DNA from: Oceanimonas doudoroffii
Lineage (GTDB): Bacteria; Pseudomonadota; Gammaproteobacteria; Enterobacterales; Aeromonadaceae
Assembly: GCF_002242685.1 (NCBI RefSeq)
Contig: NZ_NBIM01000009.1
Location: 1 to 64,000, forward strand
Direction: 5' to 3'
DNA: 64,000 nucleotides
Part shown: positions 44,155 to 52,926 of the stretch, one piece after another
Layout: every line of letters begins with the position of its first letter
How positions within the stretch are numbered: position 1 is the first letter of the stretch
Program-made: the position numbers and the translations under genes
The notes under the pieces: generated by a model
Told to the model about the DNA's origin: nothing
Seen by the model: the letters and a program-made list of their open reading frames with translations, nothing else
Databases searched by the model: none

Positions 44155-45171
44155 CTACAGCACTCCACTCAGTGATCGCGCGCTGCCACCGGCCAGTACC
44201 GCGTGGCACTCGGCCAGCATGGCCAGGGCGATGCTCTCGGGCAGCTCTCCACCAATGTCCAGACCGACCGGTCCTGCTAGGGGGATGTTGATATCGTCGA
44301 TGGACAGCCCCGCCCATTCCAGCACCTGGTCCCGTCGATGCCTGGGCCCCAGCATGGCCAGGTAACGCAACGGCGTCTGATGCAACGCCCTGAGTGCCGC
44401 ACCATCCAGACTGATGTTATGGGCCATCAATACCGCCGCATCCACGCGCCGGGCACTGACGAAGTGTGTGAGCGTATCGGCGGGAACACGCAGGATTTCG
44501 TGGGCCGACATAAAAAACTCGGCACGCGCATTGGCCGGCCTGGGGTCCCATATGCTGACACGCCAACCCAGTGTATGGGCCATGGCAGACACGGATCTGG
44601 CATCTAGGCCTCCGCCCACGATCAGCAGGTGAGGCTCTGGCACTATGGGGGTCTCAAGCCACTGCTCGTCTCCGTCACGAATCAGCCGGCCCTTGATATG
44701 AAAGGAGTTGCTGGAAACGGCCTCGCTGAGCAGAAAACGCCCTTCCACCCTGCCATTGGTCTCGGGAATGCGTTGGTAGTAGACCCCCCTTTGTCGTGCA
44801 GACAGCGCCTGATGCACCTGCTCCAGCCCCAGATAGTCATTGGCGGCGGTAACGGGCTGCAGCAACACATACACCACGCCGCCACAACCGATGCCAAGCT
44901 GAAAGGACAGATCGTCTTCATCATTGCCATCGTAGCGCAACGTCATGGCACTGCCGGTCTGCATCACCTTGCGGGCATGCAGCTGAATATCGCTTTCCAG
45001 GCAGCCACCGCTCAGCATACCCAGCTGTTGCCCCAGGCTGCTGAACAACATCATGGCGCCGGCCTTGCGGTAACTTGAGCCTTCCGTCTGGTAGACGGTG
45101 CCCAGCACCCATTCGGCCTGAGACCTTTGTGAATACCATTGTGCGAGCAGGGTGGACAGCTGGTTAGACAT
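44155..45171 (-). CDS. XdhC/CoxI family maturation factor
   Basis: Chaperone that protects and inserts the sulfurated molybdenum cofactor into xanthine-oxidase-type enzymes. It has 338 residues. An N-terminal XdhC_CoxI domain (GSSYRKAGAMM, SGGCLESDI) is followed by a C-terminal Rossmann domain (LLIVGGGLDARSVSAMAHTLGW). First gene of the operon xdhC-mocA-Fe-S-Mo-cytochrome, read leftward. Confidence 0.9.
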   Translation of the reverse strand: MSNQLSTLLAQWYSQRSQAEWVLGTVYQTEGSSYRKAGAMMLFSSLGQQLGMLSGGCLESDIQLHARKVMQTGSAMTLRYDGNDEDDLSFQLGIGCGGVVYVLLQPVTAANDYLGLEQVHQALSARQRGVYYQRIPETNGRVEGRFLLSEAVSSNSFHIKGRLIRDGDEQWLETPIVPEPHLLIVGGGLDARSVSAMAHTLGWRVSIWDPRPANARAEFFMSAHEILRVPADTLTHFVSARRVDAAVLMAHNISLDGAALRALHQTPLRYLAMLGPRHRRDQVLEWAGLSIDDINIPLAGPVGLDIGGELPESIALAMLAECHAVLAGGSARSLSGVL

Positions 45172-45462
45172 GGCGAGCCTTTCGACTAAGTTCGGGATTA
45201 TGGTGCCTGAAGAATTAGTCTAGAAGGTTGGTAACAATATTCAACCAGTATACTTTTAGTAACCACTTAAACCATGGGTGTTCATTCGAGTAGAAAGTAA
45301 GTAAGCACAAACTCCCGAGAGCTTGAAAAGCCATGCCAAAGCCGGCCGGGAAGCAAGCCGGGTGCAACACAATCTTCATGAAAAAGTGGCCGCTGCGGGC
45401 ACGAAAGTGCGACCCGGTTCAACCCCGATAAACACGAGTACAGGTTTCGTCATCGCTGGGGA

Positions 45463-45657
45463 TCAGCGGTGAATGGCGTCCTTTATCCAGGCGTCCAGCT
45501 GACCTTCACCGACCCCTCTGGAATCGTAAATGACCCGGTAGAACAATGGCGCCAACAACTTGTCCGTCAGTCGTTCCAGCAGCTCGTCTGTCTCCATGAC
45601 CATTGCCGCTTCCTGCCGGTGATGGTGTTGCCTGCGAACATCAAGCCGGTCATCTGG
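45463..45657 (-). pseudogene. Remnant of a TetR-family regulator (C-terminal part)
   Basis: The minus strand is open to a TGA at 45463. It reads ...ETDELLERLTDKLLAPLFYR, then VIYDSRGVGEGQLDAWIKD, ending AIHR, which resembles the C-terminal ligand domain of TetR regulators (the LLGPLFYRLL region). There is no start codon context, DNA-binding domain or upstream part; the similarity stops where an MFS fragment begins on the other strand. Confidence 0.5.
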
Positions 45658-45912
45658 GACATTACCCCCGTCAACATGGCGGGCTGGGCATTATGCGGTT
45701 TCTACCTGGCGCTCATGCCCTCACTGAGGGCCGGCATCATCATGGCCTGGCAGGACGGCCTCCTCATCTTTCTGCTGCCATTTGTTGGCGGCATCGCGGC
45801 GGTGACCCTTCGGCACCGGCAGGCGGTCACCAATGTTCGGGGTTCCTGTATTTCAATGCTTATCGGCTTGTCGATGATAGTGCTGGGAGCCTGGTGGCAG
45901 TCTGGCTGCTCT
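45658..45912 (+). pseudogene. Remnant of an MFS transporter
   Basis: The plus strand frame here encodes about 85 hydrophobic residues including AGWALCGFYLALMPSL and GLLIFLLPFVGG, typical of helices 7-9 of MFS drug-type transporters. The rest of a 400-residue transporter is missing on both sides. The frame continues upstream to 45469, but there it only mirrors the TetR fragment. Confidence 0.5.
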
Positions 45913-46010
45913 GGGAGCCCTCTGCCTCTGGGTGCTTTACCGTAGTCGAACTTCATAATCCTTTATGGCAACAGAGCTCGCTGGAAGAAGTTGCAGCGAG
46001 CGCATTTTCA

Positions 46011-46127
46011 TTATTGCGCCGTCCAGCCGCCGTCGACCTTGAGGCTGCTGCCGGTGACCAGGGCACTGGCATCGGAGGACAGGTAAATCACCGCCCCCAT
46101 GATGTCTTCCACTGTGCCTACGCGGCC
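46011..46127 (-). pseudogene. Remnant of a short-chain dehydrogenase/reductase (C terminus)
   Basis: The minus strand reads [20 protein letters not shown] then [18 protein letters not shown] and a stop (46011-46013). This is the conserved C-terminal end of classical SDRs (G-R-x-G-x-x-E-D, then L-S-S-x-A-S-x-x-x-T-G, V-D-G-G). The catalytic part and the start are gone. Confidence 0.7.
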
Positions 46128-46139
46128 CCCACACACGAC

Positions 46140-46223
46140 ATGGATCTCCTACTAGCCATTCGGGACTCCGCCCGCCTGCCCGAGCACATTGGCCTTTACC
46201 ATACCTGGGAAAAGGTGGAGTAA
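46140..46223 (+). pseudogene. Unidentified short C-terminal gene fragment
   Basis: An open stretch on the plus strand ends [20 protein letters not shown] then WEKVE and a stop. It begins where the SDR fragment ends. It reads like the end of a real protein but I cannot name a family, and it may be chance. Confidence 0.2.
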
Positions 46224-46240
46224 ACCGCCTTTCGAGAAGG

Positions 46241-47086
46241 TTACTGCGCCACCACCTTGTCGGCCCGCTGAGTACGACGGTGCGCCAGCACAAAGGCGAT
46301 GGCGAACTGCCCCGTCATCAGCAGCACTATGGTGGGGGCCGGGGCGCTGTCGAGATAGAAGGATGCATACACCCCGAAAAAACCGCCGGTGATACCGAAC
46401 AGCACCGCCAGCAGCAGCATGTGAGTAAAGCGCCGGGTCAGCAGAAAGGCGGTGGCACCCGGGGCGATCAACAGGGCAATGGCCAGCAGCAGCCCCACCG
46501 AGGTGAGCGCCGCCACTATGGTAAGGGTGATCAGGCACAGCAGGCCATAGTGCAGCCAGCCCACCTTAAGCCCCACCGCCCGGGCCTGCACCGGATCAAA
46601 GGCATGCAGCAAAAAGTCCTTCCACTTCGTGGCCAGCACCAGCACGGTCAGCAGGGCCACGGCGCCGGTCTCCAGAATATCCCCGAAGCCGACCCCCAGC
46701 AGATCGCCAAACAGAATATGATCCAGGTGCACCTCGGCGCTGATCTGCACATAGATCAGCAGGCCCAGGCCAAACATGCCGGAGAACACAATGCCCATCA
46801 CGGTGTCCTGCTTGATGCGGCTGTTGGCGGCGAGAAAGCCAATGCTCAGCGCGCAGGCCATGCCGGCGCCAAAGGCCCCCAGCGCCAGCGGAATGCCCGC
46901 CATATAGGCCAGCACCACACCGGGAAACACCGCATGGCTCATGGCATCGCCCATCAGTGCCCAGCCCCTGAGCACCAGAAAGCAGGACAGCAACGCCGCC
47001 GGCACCGCCATCACCATGGCCATCACCAGGGCGCGCACCATAAAGTCGAGCTGAAAGGGCAGCAACAACCACTCAAACATCCCCAT
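46241..47086 (-). CDS. sitD: Mn/Fe ABC transporter permease SitD
   Basis: ABC-3 family metal permease, 281 residues with about eight helices. DAMSHAVFPGVVLAYMAGIPL and the C-terminal GATAFLLTRRF are family blocks. It starts at the TGATG overlap with sitC. It is likely a heterodimer partner of SitC. Last gene of sitABCD. Confidence 0.92.
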   Translation of the reverse strand: MGMFEWLLLPFQLDFMVRALVMAMVMAVPAALLSCFLVLRGWALMGDAMSHAVFPGVVLAYMAGIPLALGAFGAGMACALSIGFLAANSRIKQDTVMGIVFSGMFGLGLLIYVQISAEVHLDHILFGDLLGVGFGDILETGAVALLTVLVLATKWKDFLLHAFDPVQARAVGLKVGWLHYGLLCLITLTIVAALTSVGLLLAIALLIAPGATAFLLTRRFTHMLLLAVLFGITGGFFGVYASFYLDSAPAPTIVLLMTGQFAIAFVLAHRRTQRADKVVAQ

Positions 47087-47940
47087 CAGGCTGCCCCCCT
47101 GGCCTCGGCGGCACGCCGGCGGGCCGCCAGGTAGCCGTGTTTGGGCGCAAACACAAAGGCCAGCAGAAACACCAGGGTCTGCAGCACCACGATCAGGGCA
47201 CCGGTGGCGCCGTTGAGAAAGTAGCTGATATAGGCGCCCACGGCGCTGGTGATGGCCCCCAGTGCAACGGCTATCATCAGCAACACCGGAAAGCGATCAC
47301 TCAGCAAATAGGCGGTCGCCCCTGGGGTGACCACCATGCAGATCACCAGAAAGGCGCCCACCGTCTGCATGGCGGCCACGGTGCAGGCCGCCAGCAGGGT
47401 AAAAAACACCAGTTTCAGCAGCCCCGGCTTCAGCCCCAGGGTACGGGCGTGGTTTTCATCAAAGAACACCACCAGCAGATCCTTCCATTTGCACAGCAGC
47501 ACCGCCAGCGACACCACACCGATGATCACCAGTTGCAGAATGTCGGCGGGGTCGATGGCCAGAATGTTGCCCAGCACTATGGTGCGAATGTTCACCGCCA
47601 TGGGCTGCAGCGACACCATAAACAGCCCCAGGGCGAAAAAAGCCGAGAAGATCAGGCCGATAATCACGTCTTCCTTGAGCTTGCTGCGCTGGTTGAGCAG
47701 CATCATGGCGCCGGCGGCCAGGCCCCCGGCCAGAAAGGCGCCCAGGGAAAACGGCAGTCCCAGCAAATAGGCGCCGGCCACCCCGGGCACGATGGAATGG
47801 GACAGAGCATCGCCAATCAGCGACCAGCCCTTGAGCATCAGGTAACAGGACAGAAAGGCGCACACTCCGCCCACCAGGGCCGACACCCAGATGGCGTTGA
47901 TCATGTAACCATAGGCAAAGGGCTCAAGCAGGATCGTCAT
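47086..47940 (-). CDS. sitC: Mn/Fe ABC transporter permease SitC
   Basis: ABC-3 family permease, 284 residues, with [19 protein letters not shown] and [12 protein letters not shown]. The ATG at 47940 overlaps sitB by 17 bases and gives the family start [13 protein letters not shown]; a longer start would sit deep in sitB. Its tail is rich in Ala/Arg. Confidence 0.92.
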   Translation of the reverse strand: MTILLEPFAYGYMINAIWVSALVGGVCAFLSCYLMLKGWSLIGDALSHSIVPGVAGAYLLGLPFSLGAFLAGGLAAGAMMLLNQRSKLKEDVIIGLIFSAFFALGLFMVSLQPMAVNIRTIVLGNILAIDPADILQLVIIGVVSLAVLLCKWKDLLVVFFDENHARTLGLKPGLLKLVFFTLLAACTVAAMQTVGAFLVICMVVTPGATAYLLSDRFPVLLMIAVALGAITSAVGAYISYFLNGATGALIVVLQTLVFLLAFVFAPKHGYLAARRRAAEARGAA

Positions 47941-48829
47941 CGCCACCCTCTTCGCGCCTGGCCTGGCTGTCGCGGCTCTGTACCCGGCCGCCTTCAATGA
48001 TCAGCGGACGCTCGTCGTCACTGATCACGCCAATGGGCACCATGTTGCCGGTCAGCATAAAGTGGCGCAGCACGCCGCCAAAGGCCAGCTCCAGGTTGGC
48101 CTGGTTAAAGGTCGCCTCCGTGGTGCCGTGGGCCAGCACCGTGCCCTTGATTAAAATGGTGCGATCGCAGAACTCGGGCACCGAGCCCAGGTTGTGGGTG
48201 GACACCAGCATCACCCGGCCCTCGTCGCGCAGCTCCTTGAGCAGGGCGATAATCTGCTCTTCCGTGGTCACGTCCACCCCGGTAAAGGGCTCGTCGAGCA
48301 GAATCACTCGGCTGTCCTGGGCCAGGGCCCGGGCCAGAAACACCCGTTTTTTCTGGCCGCCGGAGAGCTCGCCGATCTGACGCTGCCGAAAGCCGGTCAT
48401 GTTGACCCGCGCCAGCGCCCGCTCCACCGCGCGATGATCCGCGGCCTTGGGCCGGCGCAGCAGTCCCATGTGGCCGTAGCGGCCCATCATCACCACGTCT
48501 TCCACCAGCACCGGAAAGTTCCAGTCCACCTCCTCGGCCTGGGGCACATAGGCCACCAAATTCTGCCGCAGCGCCTTGCTCACCGGCATGCCCAGCAGGC
48601 GAATATGGCCGGCGGCCGGGCGCACAAAGCCCATGATGGCCTTGAACAGGGTCGACTTGCCGGAGCCGTTGACCCCCACCAGGGCGGTAATGGTGCCCAG
48701 GGGAATATGAAAGCTGGCGTCGTGCAGGGCGGTATGGCCGTTGCGATAGGTGACGGTCACACCCATCGCCGCCATGCCGGCGCCCTCGGCTGAGGCGGCC
48801 AGGGCATCAATGTCGGTGCTCAGGGTCAT
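47924..48829 (-). CDS. sitB: Mn/Fe ABC transporter ATP-binding protein SitB
   Basis: ABC ATPase, 301 residues. It shows Walker [10 protein letters not shown], the metal-family [14 protein letters not shown], signature LSGGQKKR and Walker [13 protein letters not shown]. The C-terminal [11 protein letters not shown] tail is acidic. It starts in the stop codon of sitA (ATGA). Confidence 0.93.
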   Translation of the reverse strand: MTLSTDIDALAASAEGAGMAAMGVTVTYRNGHTALHDASFHIPLGTITALVGVNGSGKSTLFKAIMGFVRPAAGHIRLLGMPVSKALRQNLVAYVPQAEEVDWNFPVLVEDVVMMGRYGHMGLLRRPKAADHRAVERALARVNMTGFRQRQIGELSGGQKKRVFLARALAQDSRVILLDEPFTGVDVTTEEQIIALLKELRDEGRVMLVSTHNLGSVPEFCDRTILIKGTVLAHGTTEATFNQANLELAFGGVLRHFMLTGNMVPIGVISDDERPLIIEGGRVQSRDSQARREEGGDDDPA

Positions 48830-49758
48830 TCAGCCTTTTCCTTGTTGATGCCGTCCTGCATGCCTTTCGCAATGGTTTCGGAGGTGACCTTCAACAGGTC
48901 CAGGTAGGTGGATACCGGGCCGCCGGCCTCGCTCAGGGAGTCCACATAGAGCACGCCGCCATAATGGGCACCGGTTTCCCGGGCCACCTGGCGGGCGGGC
49001 TTGTCGGAGACGGTGCTCTCGCTGAACACCACCGGAATGGCATGCCGGCGCACGGTATCGATCACATGGCGCACCTGCTGGGGCGTACCCTGCTGATCGG
49101 CGTTGATCGGCCACAGATACAGCTCTTTCAGGCCATAGTCCCGAGCCAGGTAGGAGAAGGCGCCTTCACTGGTCACCAGCCAGCGCTGCTGTTCCGGGAT
49201 CTGCTCAAATACATCACGAATAGGCGCGGTGTCGGCGGCAATCTTGTGCTTGTAGGCGGCGGCATTGGTCCGATAGGCCTCGGCGTTGGCCGGGTCGTAC
49301 TGCACAAAGGCGGCGAGAATGTTATCCACGTAAATCAGGGCGTTCTTCGGCGACATCCAGGCATGGGGGTTGGGCTTGCCTTCATAGGGGCCCTCGGCAA
49401 TCCCCATGGGTTCTATACCCTGGCTCACCACCACTTCGGGCACGTCGTTCAGGTTCTGATAGAACTTTTCAAACCACAGCTCCAGATTGAGGCCATTGGC
49501 AAAAATCAACTGGGCGCCGCGGGCCCGCAAAATGTCGCCCGGGGTGGGCTGGTATTCGTGAATTTCGGCGCCGGGCTTGGTGATGGACTCCACCTCGGCC
49601 ACGTCGCCGGCGACGTTGCGGGCCATGTCGGCGATCACGGTAAAGGTGGTGACCGCCTTGAACTTTTCCTGAGCGCCCACGGCCTGGGCCGTCAGCACGA
49701 GCGACAGCGCCAGTCCCCACAGCCCTGCCCGCCGGCCTTTGGTGATGCAATCTGCCAT
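48826..49758 (-). CDS. sitA: Mn/Fe ABC transporter periplasmic binding protein SitA
   Basis: Cluster A-I (LraI/ZnuA type) metal-binding protein, 310 residues. A Sec signal peptide ends AVGAQ (about residue 30). The metal ligands sit in [27 protein letters not shown], the Glu of [21 protein letters not shown] and the Asp of LYVDSLS. It lacks the His-rich loop of ZnuA, and the pattern matches enteric SitA, so Mn(II)/Fe(II) is the likely cargo. A Fur-like box and GGAGGAG lie upstream. It heads sitABCD. Confidence 0.95.
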   Translation of the reverse strand: MADCITKGRRAGLWGLALSLVLTAQAVGAQEKFKAVTTFTVIADMARNVAGDVAEVESITKPGAEIHEYQPTPGDILRARGAQLIFANGLNLELWFEKFYQNLNDVPEVVVSQGIEPMGIAEGPYEGKPNPHAWMSPKNALIYVDNILAAFVQYDPANAEAYRTNAAAYKHKIAADTAPIRDVFEQIPEQQRWLVTSEGAFSYLARDYGLKELYLWPINADQQGTPQQVRHVIDTVRRHAIPVVFSESTVSDKPARQVARETGAHYGGVLYVDSLSEAGGPVSTYLDLLKVTSETIAKGMQDGINKEKAE

Positions 49759-49831
49759 GGCTCCTCCTCGTTTATTTATGATGGTGCCTGAATCAGGTTC
49801 CGGCCAGGCCTACTCGACCACACTAAACGAA

Positions 49832-49846
49832 TGAGAATCGTTTTCA
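49832..49846. promoter_or_regulatory. Fur-like box upstream of sitABCD
   Basis: TGAGAATCGTTTTCA matches the 7-1-7 Fur core at 11 of 14 positions and lies 74 bases before the sitA start, in the gap behind the LysR gene. Confidence 0.6.
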
Positions 49847-49854
49847 AATAATTT

Positions 49855-50727
49855 TCACAGGCCGGCCTGTTCCCGGCAGATCTCCACAAAACGGTGCAGC
49901 AGCGCGGAGTGGTACTTTTGCCGGTGCCACACCAGGGCGAGGGTGCGCGGCAGACGGAGGCCCACATCGATCACCGCCAGCCGCCCCTGCGCCAGCCGGT
50001 TCGCCGCCGCCAGCCGGGAGATCAGCGCCAGCCCCAACCCCTGCTCCACCGCCTGCATCACCGCTTCCGGTGTATTCAGCTCCAGCACGCGGCCCAGATC
50101 GGCGAGATGGGGAGCCAGCTGGCGGTCAAACTGCTCCCGGCTACCGGAACGGGCTTCACGCAATACCCAGTCGCAGCCCCTCAGGCAGGCCGGCGTCAGG
50201 CAGGACTGCCCCGCCAGTGGATGCGTTGGGGCGGCCACGATCAACATGTCGTCGGTCAGCCAGTCCCGGGTTTCCAGCTCGGCATGGCGGTTTTCCCCCT
50301 CGATCAGCGCCATGTCCAGTTCAAAGCGCGCCACCATGTCGCACAGGGTTTGGGTGTTGGTAATGGTGACTGCGGCCTGCAGCCAGGGCTGGCGCGCCAG
50401 CAGCGCCGGCAGCAGATAATTGCCTATGGTCTGGCTGGCGCCCAGCCGCAGGCTGCCGGTGAGCTCGCCACCCTGCTCGAACTGGCGCTCAATCTCCTCC
50501 ACCCGGCCCAGCACCTCTTCCGCCAGGGGTTGCAGCCGGCGGCCCTGATCATTGAGTTGCAGCCTGGGGTGTACCCGATCGAACAAGGGACTGCCCAAGC
50601 GCCGCTCCAGCTCACTCAGAGACTGGGACACCGCGCCCCGGCTCAGGCAGATTTCGTCCGCCGCCAGGCCCAGGTTGCCATGACGGGCAATGCTGGCAAA
50701 CACTTGCAGTTGTTTCAGGGTGATCAT
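49855..50727 (-). CDS. LysR-family regulator, YeiE-like
   Basis: LysR regulator, 290 residues. Winged helix MITLKQLQVFASIARHGNLG...LSRGAVSQSLSELERRLG (residues 1-60) and a substrate domain with TIGNYLLPALLAR, GSREQFDRQL and RQKYHSALLHRF, close to E. coli YeiE. It is divergent from a TDT-family permease with a 91-base shared region, which makes that permease its likely target. Its end lies beside the sitA promoter. YeiE-type proteins have been connected with sulfite response in enterobacteria; whether that holds here is unknown. Confidence 0.85.
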   Translation of the reverse strand: MITLKQLQVFASIARHGNLGLAADEICLSRGAVSQSLSELERRLGSPLFDRVHPRLQLNDQGRRLQPLAEEVLGRVEEIERQFEQGGELTGSLRLGASQTIGNYLLPALLARQPWLQAAVTITNTQTLCDMVARFELDMALIEGENRHAELETRDWLTDDMLIVAAPTHPLAGQSCLTPACLRGCDWVLREARSGSREQFDRQLAPHLADLGRVLELNTPEAVMQAVEQGLGLALISRLAAANRLAQGRLAVIDVGLRLPRTLALVWHRQKYHSALLHRFVEICREQAGL

Positions 50728-50818
50728 TTAGTTTTTCCAAACGCTAGCTTTAAATCATTTGGATATCATGAATGTCATGGCTTTTCTATGATGGCGGCAG
50801 TCACTGAGGAGCGCCATT

Positions 50819-51790
50819 ATGCTGATCACCACTCGTCATCGTCTCGCCGCCGCCCCCACGCCCATGGCCGGGCTGGCCCTGGGCATTGCCAGCCTCGGCT
50901 GGTGCTGGGAAAACACCGGCCTGTTTGCCGGCCAGGGGCAGGCGCTGGGCGCCGCCCTGGCCGCCGTGCTGCTGCTGATCCTCACCGCCAAATTTGTGCT
51001 GCACCCGCGCTTGCTGGCGGAAGACCTGGCCCATCCGGTGGTGGGCAGCGTGGTGCCCACCTTTGCCATGGCCACCATGGTGGTCTCCGCCGCCCTGACA
51101 GGCGCCGCCCGGGAACTGCTGTGGTTGCTGGCCACCGGGCTGCACGGGGTGTTTTTGCTGGCCTTTGCCTGGCATCGGCTGCGGGCCTTTCGTCTGCACC
51201 ACATGGTGCCGAGCTGGTTTGTGCCGCCGGTGGGCATCATCGTGGCCGCCGTGGCCAGCCCGGGGGGTGAGCTGGCACCACTGGCACAGGGGCTGATGTG
51301 GTTTGGTCTGGGGTGTTATGGCCTGTTGCTGCCGCTGATGCTGTACCGGCTGATTTTCTGCACCGCGGTGCCGGACGCTGCCAAGCCCACCATCGCCATT
51401 CTGGCGGCACCGGCCAGTCTGTCGCTGGCCGGTTACCTGACCGTGACAGAACAGCCGGATCCGCTGCTGGTGGCCATTTTGCTGGGGGTGGCAGTGCTGA
51501 TGACGGCCTTGATCTACCTGGCGCTGCTGCACCTGCTGCGGCTGCCGTTCAGCCCCGGCTACGCCGCCTTCACCTTTCCACTGGTGATCGGTGCCACCGC
51601 CCTGTTCAAGGTAGCGGCGCTGGCCGCCGGCCTGGGACTGGATGCCACCACCCTGGCGCGGCTGGAAGGCCTGGCCCGGCTGGAGTTGATGGTGGCCACC
51701 CTGATGGTGGCCTATGTAACCCTGCGCTACGCCCTGCACCTGACCGCCCTTGGTCGGCTGCGCTGGCCGGGGCGCCAGCCGGCTCAGTAA
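50819..51790 (+). CDS. TDT family permease (TehA/SLAC1-like)
   Basis: Ten-helix membrane protein, 323 residues, of the tellurite-resistance/dicarboxylate transporter family, which includes TehA, plant SLAC1 anion channels and fungal sulfite exporters. The helices alternate with short polar loops along its whole length. GAGGAG precedes the ATG. The divergent YeiE-like LysR suggests an inducible anion (possibly sulfite) exporter, but the substrate is not readable. Confidence 0.82.
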   Translation: MLITTRHRLAAAPTPMAGLALGIASLGWCWENTGLFAGQGQALGAALAAVLLLILTAKFVLHPRLLAEDLAHPVVGSVVPTFAMATMVVSAALTGAARELLWLLATGLHGVFLLAFAWHRLRAFRLHHMVPSWFVPPVGIIVAAVASPGGELAPLAQGLMWFGLGCYGLLLPLMLYRLIFCTAVPDAAKPTIAILAAPASLSLAGYLTVTEQPDPLLVAILLGVAVLMTALIYLALLHLLRLPFSPGYAAFTFPLVIGATALFKVAALAAGLGLDATTLARLEGLARLELMVATLMVAYVTLRYALHLTALGRLRWPGRQPAQ

Positions 51791-52818
51791 TTAACGTCGG
51801 GCACCGGCAGGGTGCGCCCTTCCCGGCTGCTCTTTTCCGCCAGGCTGATGATATTGAGCCCGTTGAGCGCGTCACGCATGGTGACCGGCAGCGGGCCCTC
51901 GCCGCGAATGGCCTTGGCGGTGTCTTCATAGAAATGGCGGTAGCCGCCCACCTCGGACACGATCACCTCAGGTTCGCCGTCGGAATAAAACACGCCGTAA
52001 TCGCTCTCGGCCTCCTTGGCCAGATAGGGGGAGCCGGGCACTATGCCGTCCCGCAGCCGCTCTTCCTGGGGATCAAACCCTAGCTTGATGTAGCAGCCCC
52101 GCTCGCCCTGCAGCTTGAAGCGCAGGGTCGGCCCCGGATGGTAGGAGCTGGAATGCAGCACCACTTCCTTGTCGGCATAATGCAGCTGCACATGAAAATA
52201 ATCGGTCACATTTGAGCCTGGCCGCTGCGGCAGGCAGCGGCCGGTCACTGCCAGCGGCTTGCCAAACAGCTCCAGGGTCTGATCCACCAGGTGACCGCCC
52301 AGATCGAACCAGGATCCGGCTCCCGCGCCGGGCTGATCTTCCTGGCCCTCGGGCGTGGGGCGAAAACGATCGAAGTGCGACTCAAAATTGTGCACCGGCC
52401 CCACCTTGCCCTCGGCCAGCAACCGCCGAATGGTGAGAAAGTCGCTGTCCCAGCGGCGGTTGTGAAAGGGGATCAGGCACAGCCGGCTGGTGTCGGCCAG
52501 GCGCATCAGCTCACTGCCCTGGTGCAGCTGGGTGACCGCCGGATTCTCCATCACCACATGCAGCCCCATGGTCAGGGCCTTGCGCCCCAGCTCGTAGTGC
52601 ACCTCGTTGGGGGCGGTGATCACCACCAGGCGGGCACCGGACTCCCGCAGCATTTCGTCCACGTCGGTATAGACCGGCACATCGGGCCAGTCCCGTTGCA
52701 CCCGTTCCGGCCGAGAGCTGTGAATGGCCACCAGCTCGAACTCCGGCAGGCTGTCGATAAAGGGAAGGTGGTAAATGCTGGCCGACTGGCCGTAGCCGAT
52801 CACGGCGGTTTTAATCAT
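51784..52818 (-). CDS. Gfo/Idh/MocA family oxidoreductase with altered EKP motif
   Basis: NAD(P)-dependent sugar/inositol dehydrogenase-like protein, 344 residues, most like E. coli YdgJ. The Rossmann fold starts TAVIGYGQSASIYHLPF and the C-terminal domain has SWFDLGGHLVDQ (Asp172, His176). The usual E-K-P motif, whose Lys contacts substrate and cofactor, is E-N-P at residues 91-93 (codon AAT). Activity may be lost or changed. It overlaps the TDT gene end-to-end by seven bases and is 108 bases from glcC on the same strand. Confidence 0.83.
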   Translation of the reverse strand: MIKTAVIGYGQSASIYHLPFIDSLPEFELVAIHSSRPERVQRDWPDVPVYTDVDEMLRESGARLVVITAPNEVHYELGRKALTMGLHVVMENPAVTQLHQGSELMRLADTSRLCLIPFHNRRWDSDFLTIRRLLAEGKVGPVHNFESHFDRFRPTPEGQEDQPGAGAGSWFDLGGHLVDQTLELFGKPLAVTGRCLPQRPGSNVTDYFHVQLHYADKEVVLHSSSYHPGPTLRFKLQGERGCYIKLGFDPQEERLRDGIVPGSPYLAKEAESDYGVFYSDGEPEVIVSEVGGYRHFYEDTAKAIRGEGPLPVTMRDALNGLNIISLAEKSSREGRTLPVPDVNY

Positions 52819-52926
52819 GAAACAACCTCATCGAATAACCGGCGCACTGATGTCGGGCCGGCACCGTGGGAAAGCAAATACAGGCCCACAACAAACCACA
52901 GACCTTCCCACCGGGTCAAGCGCCCC

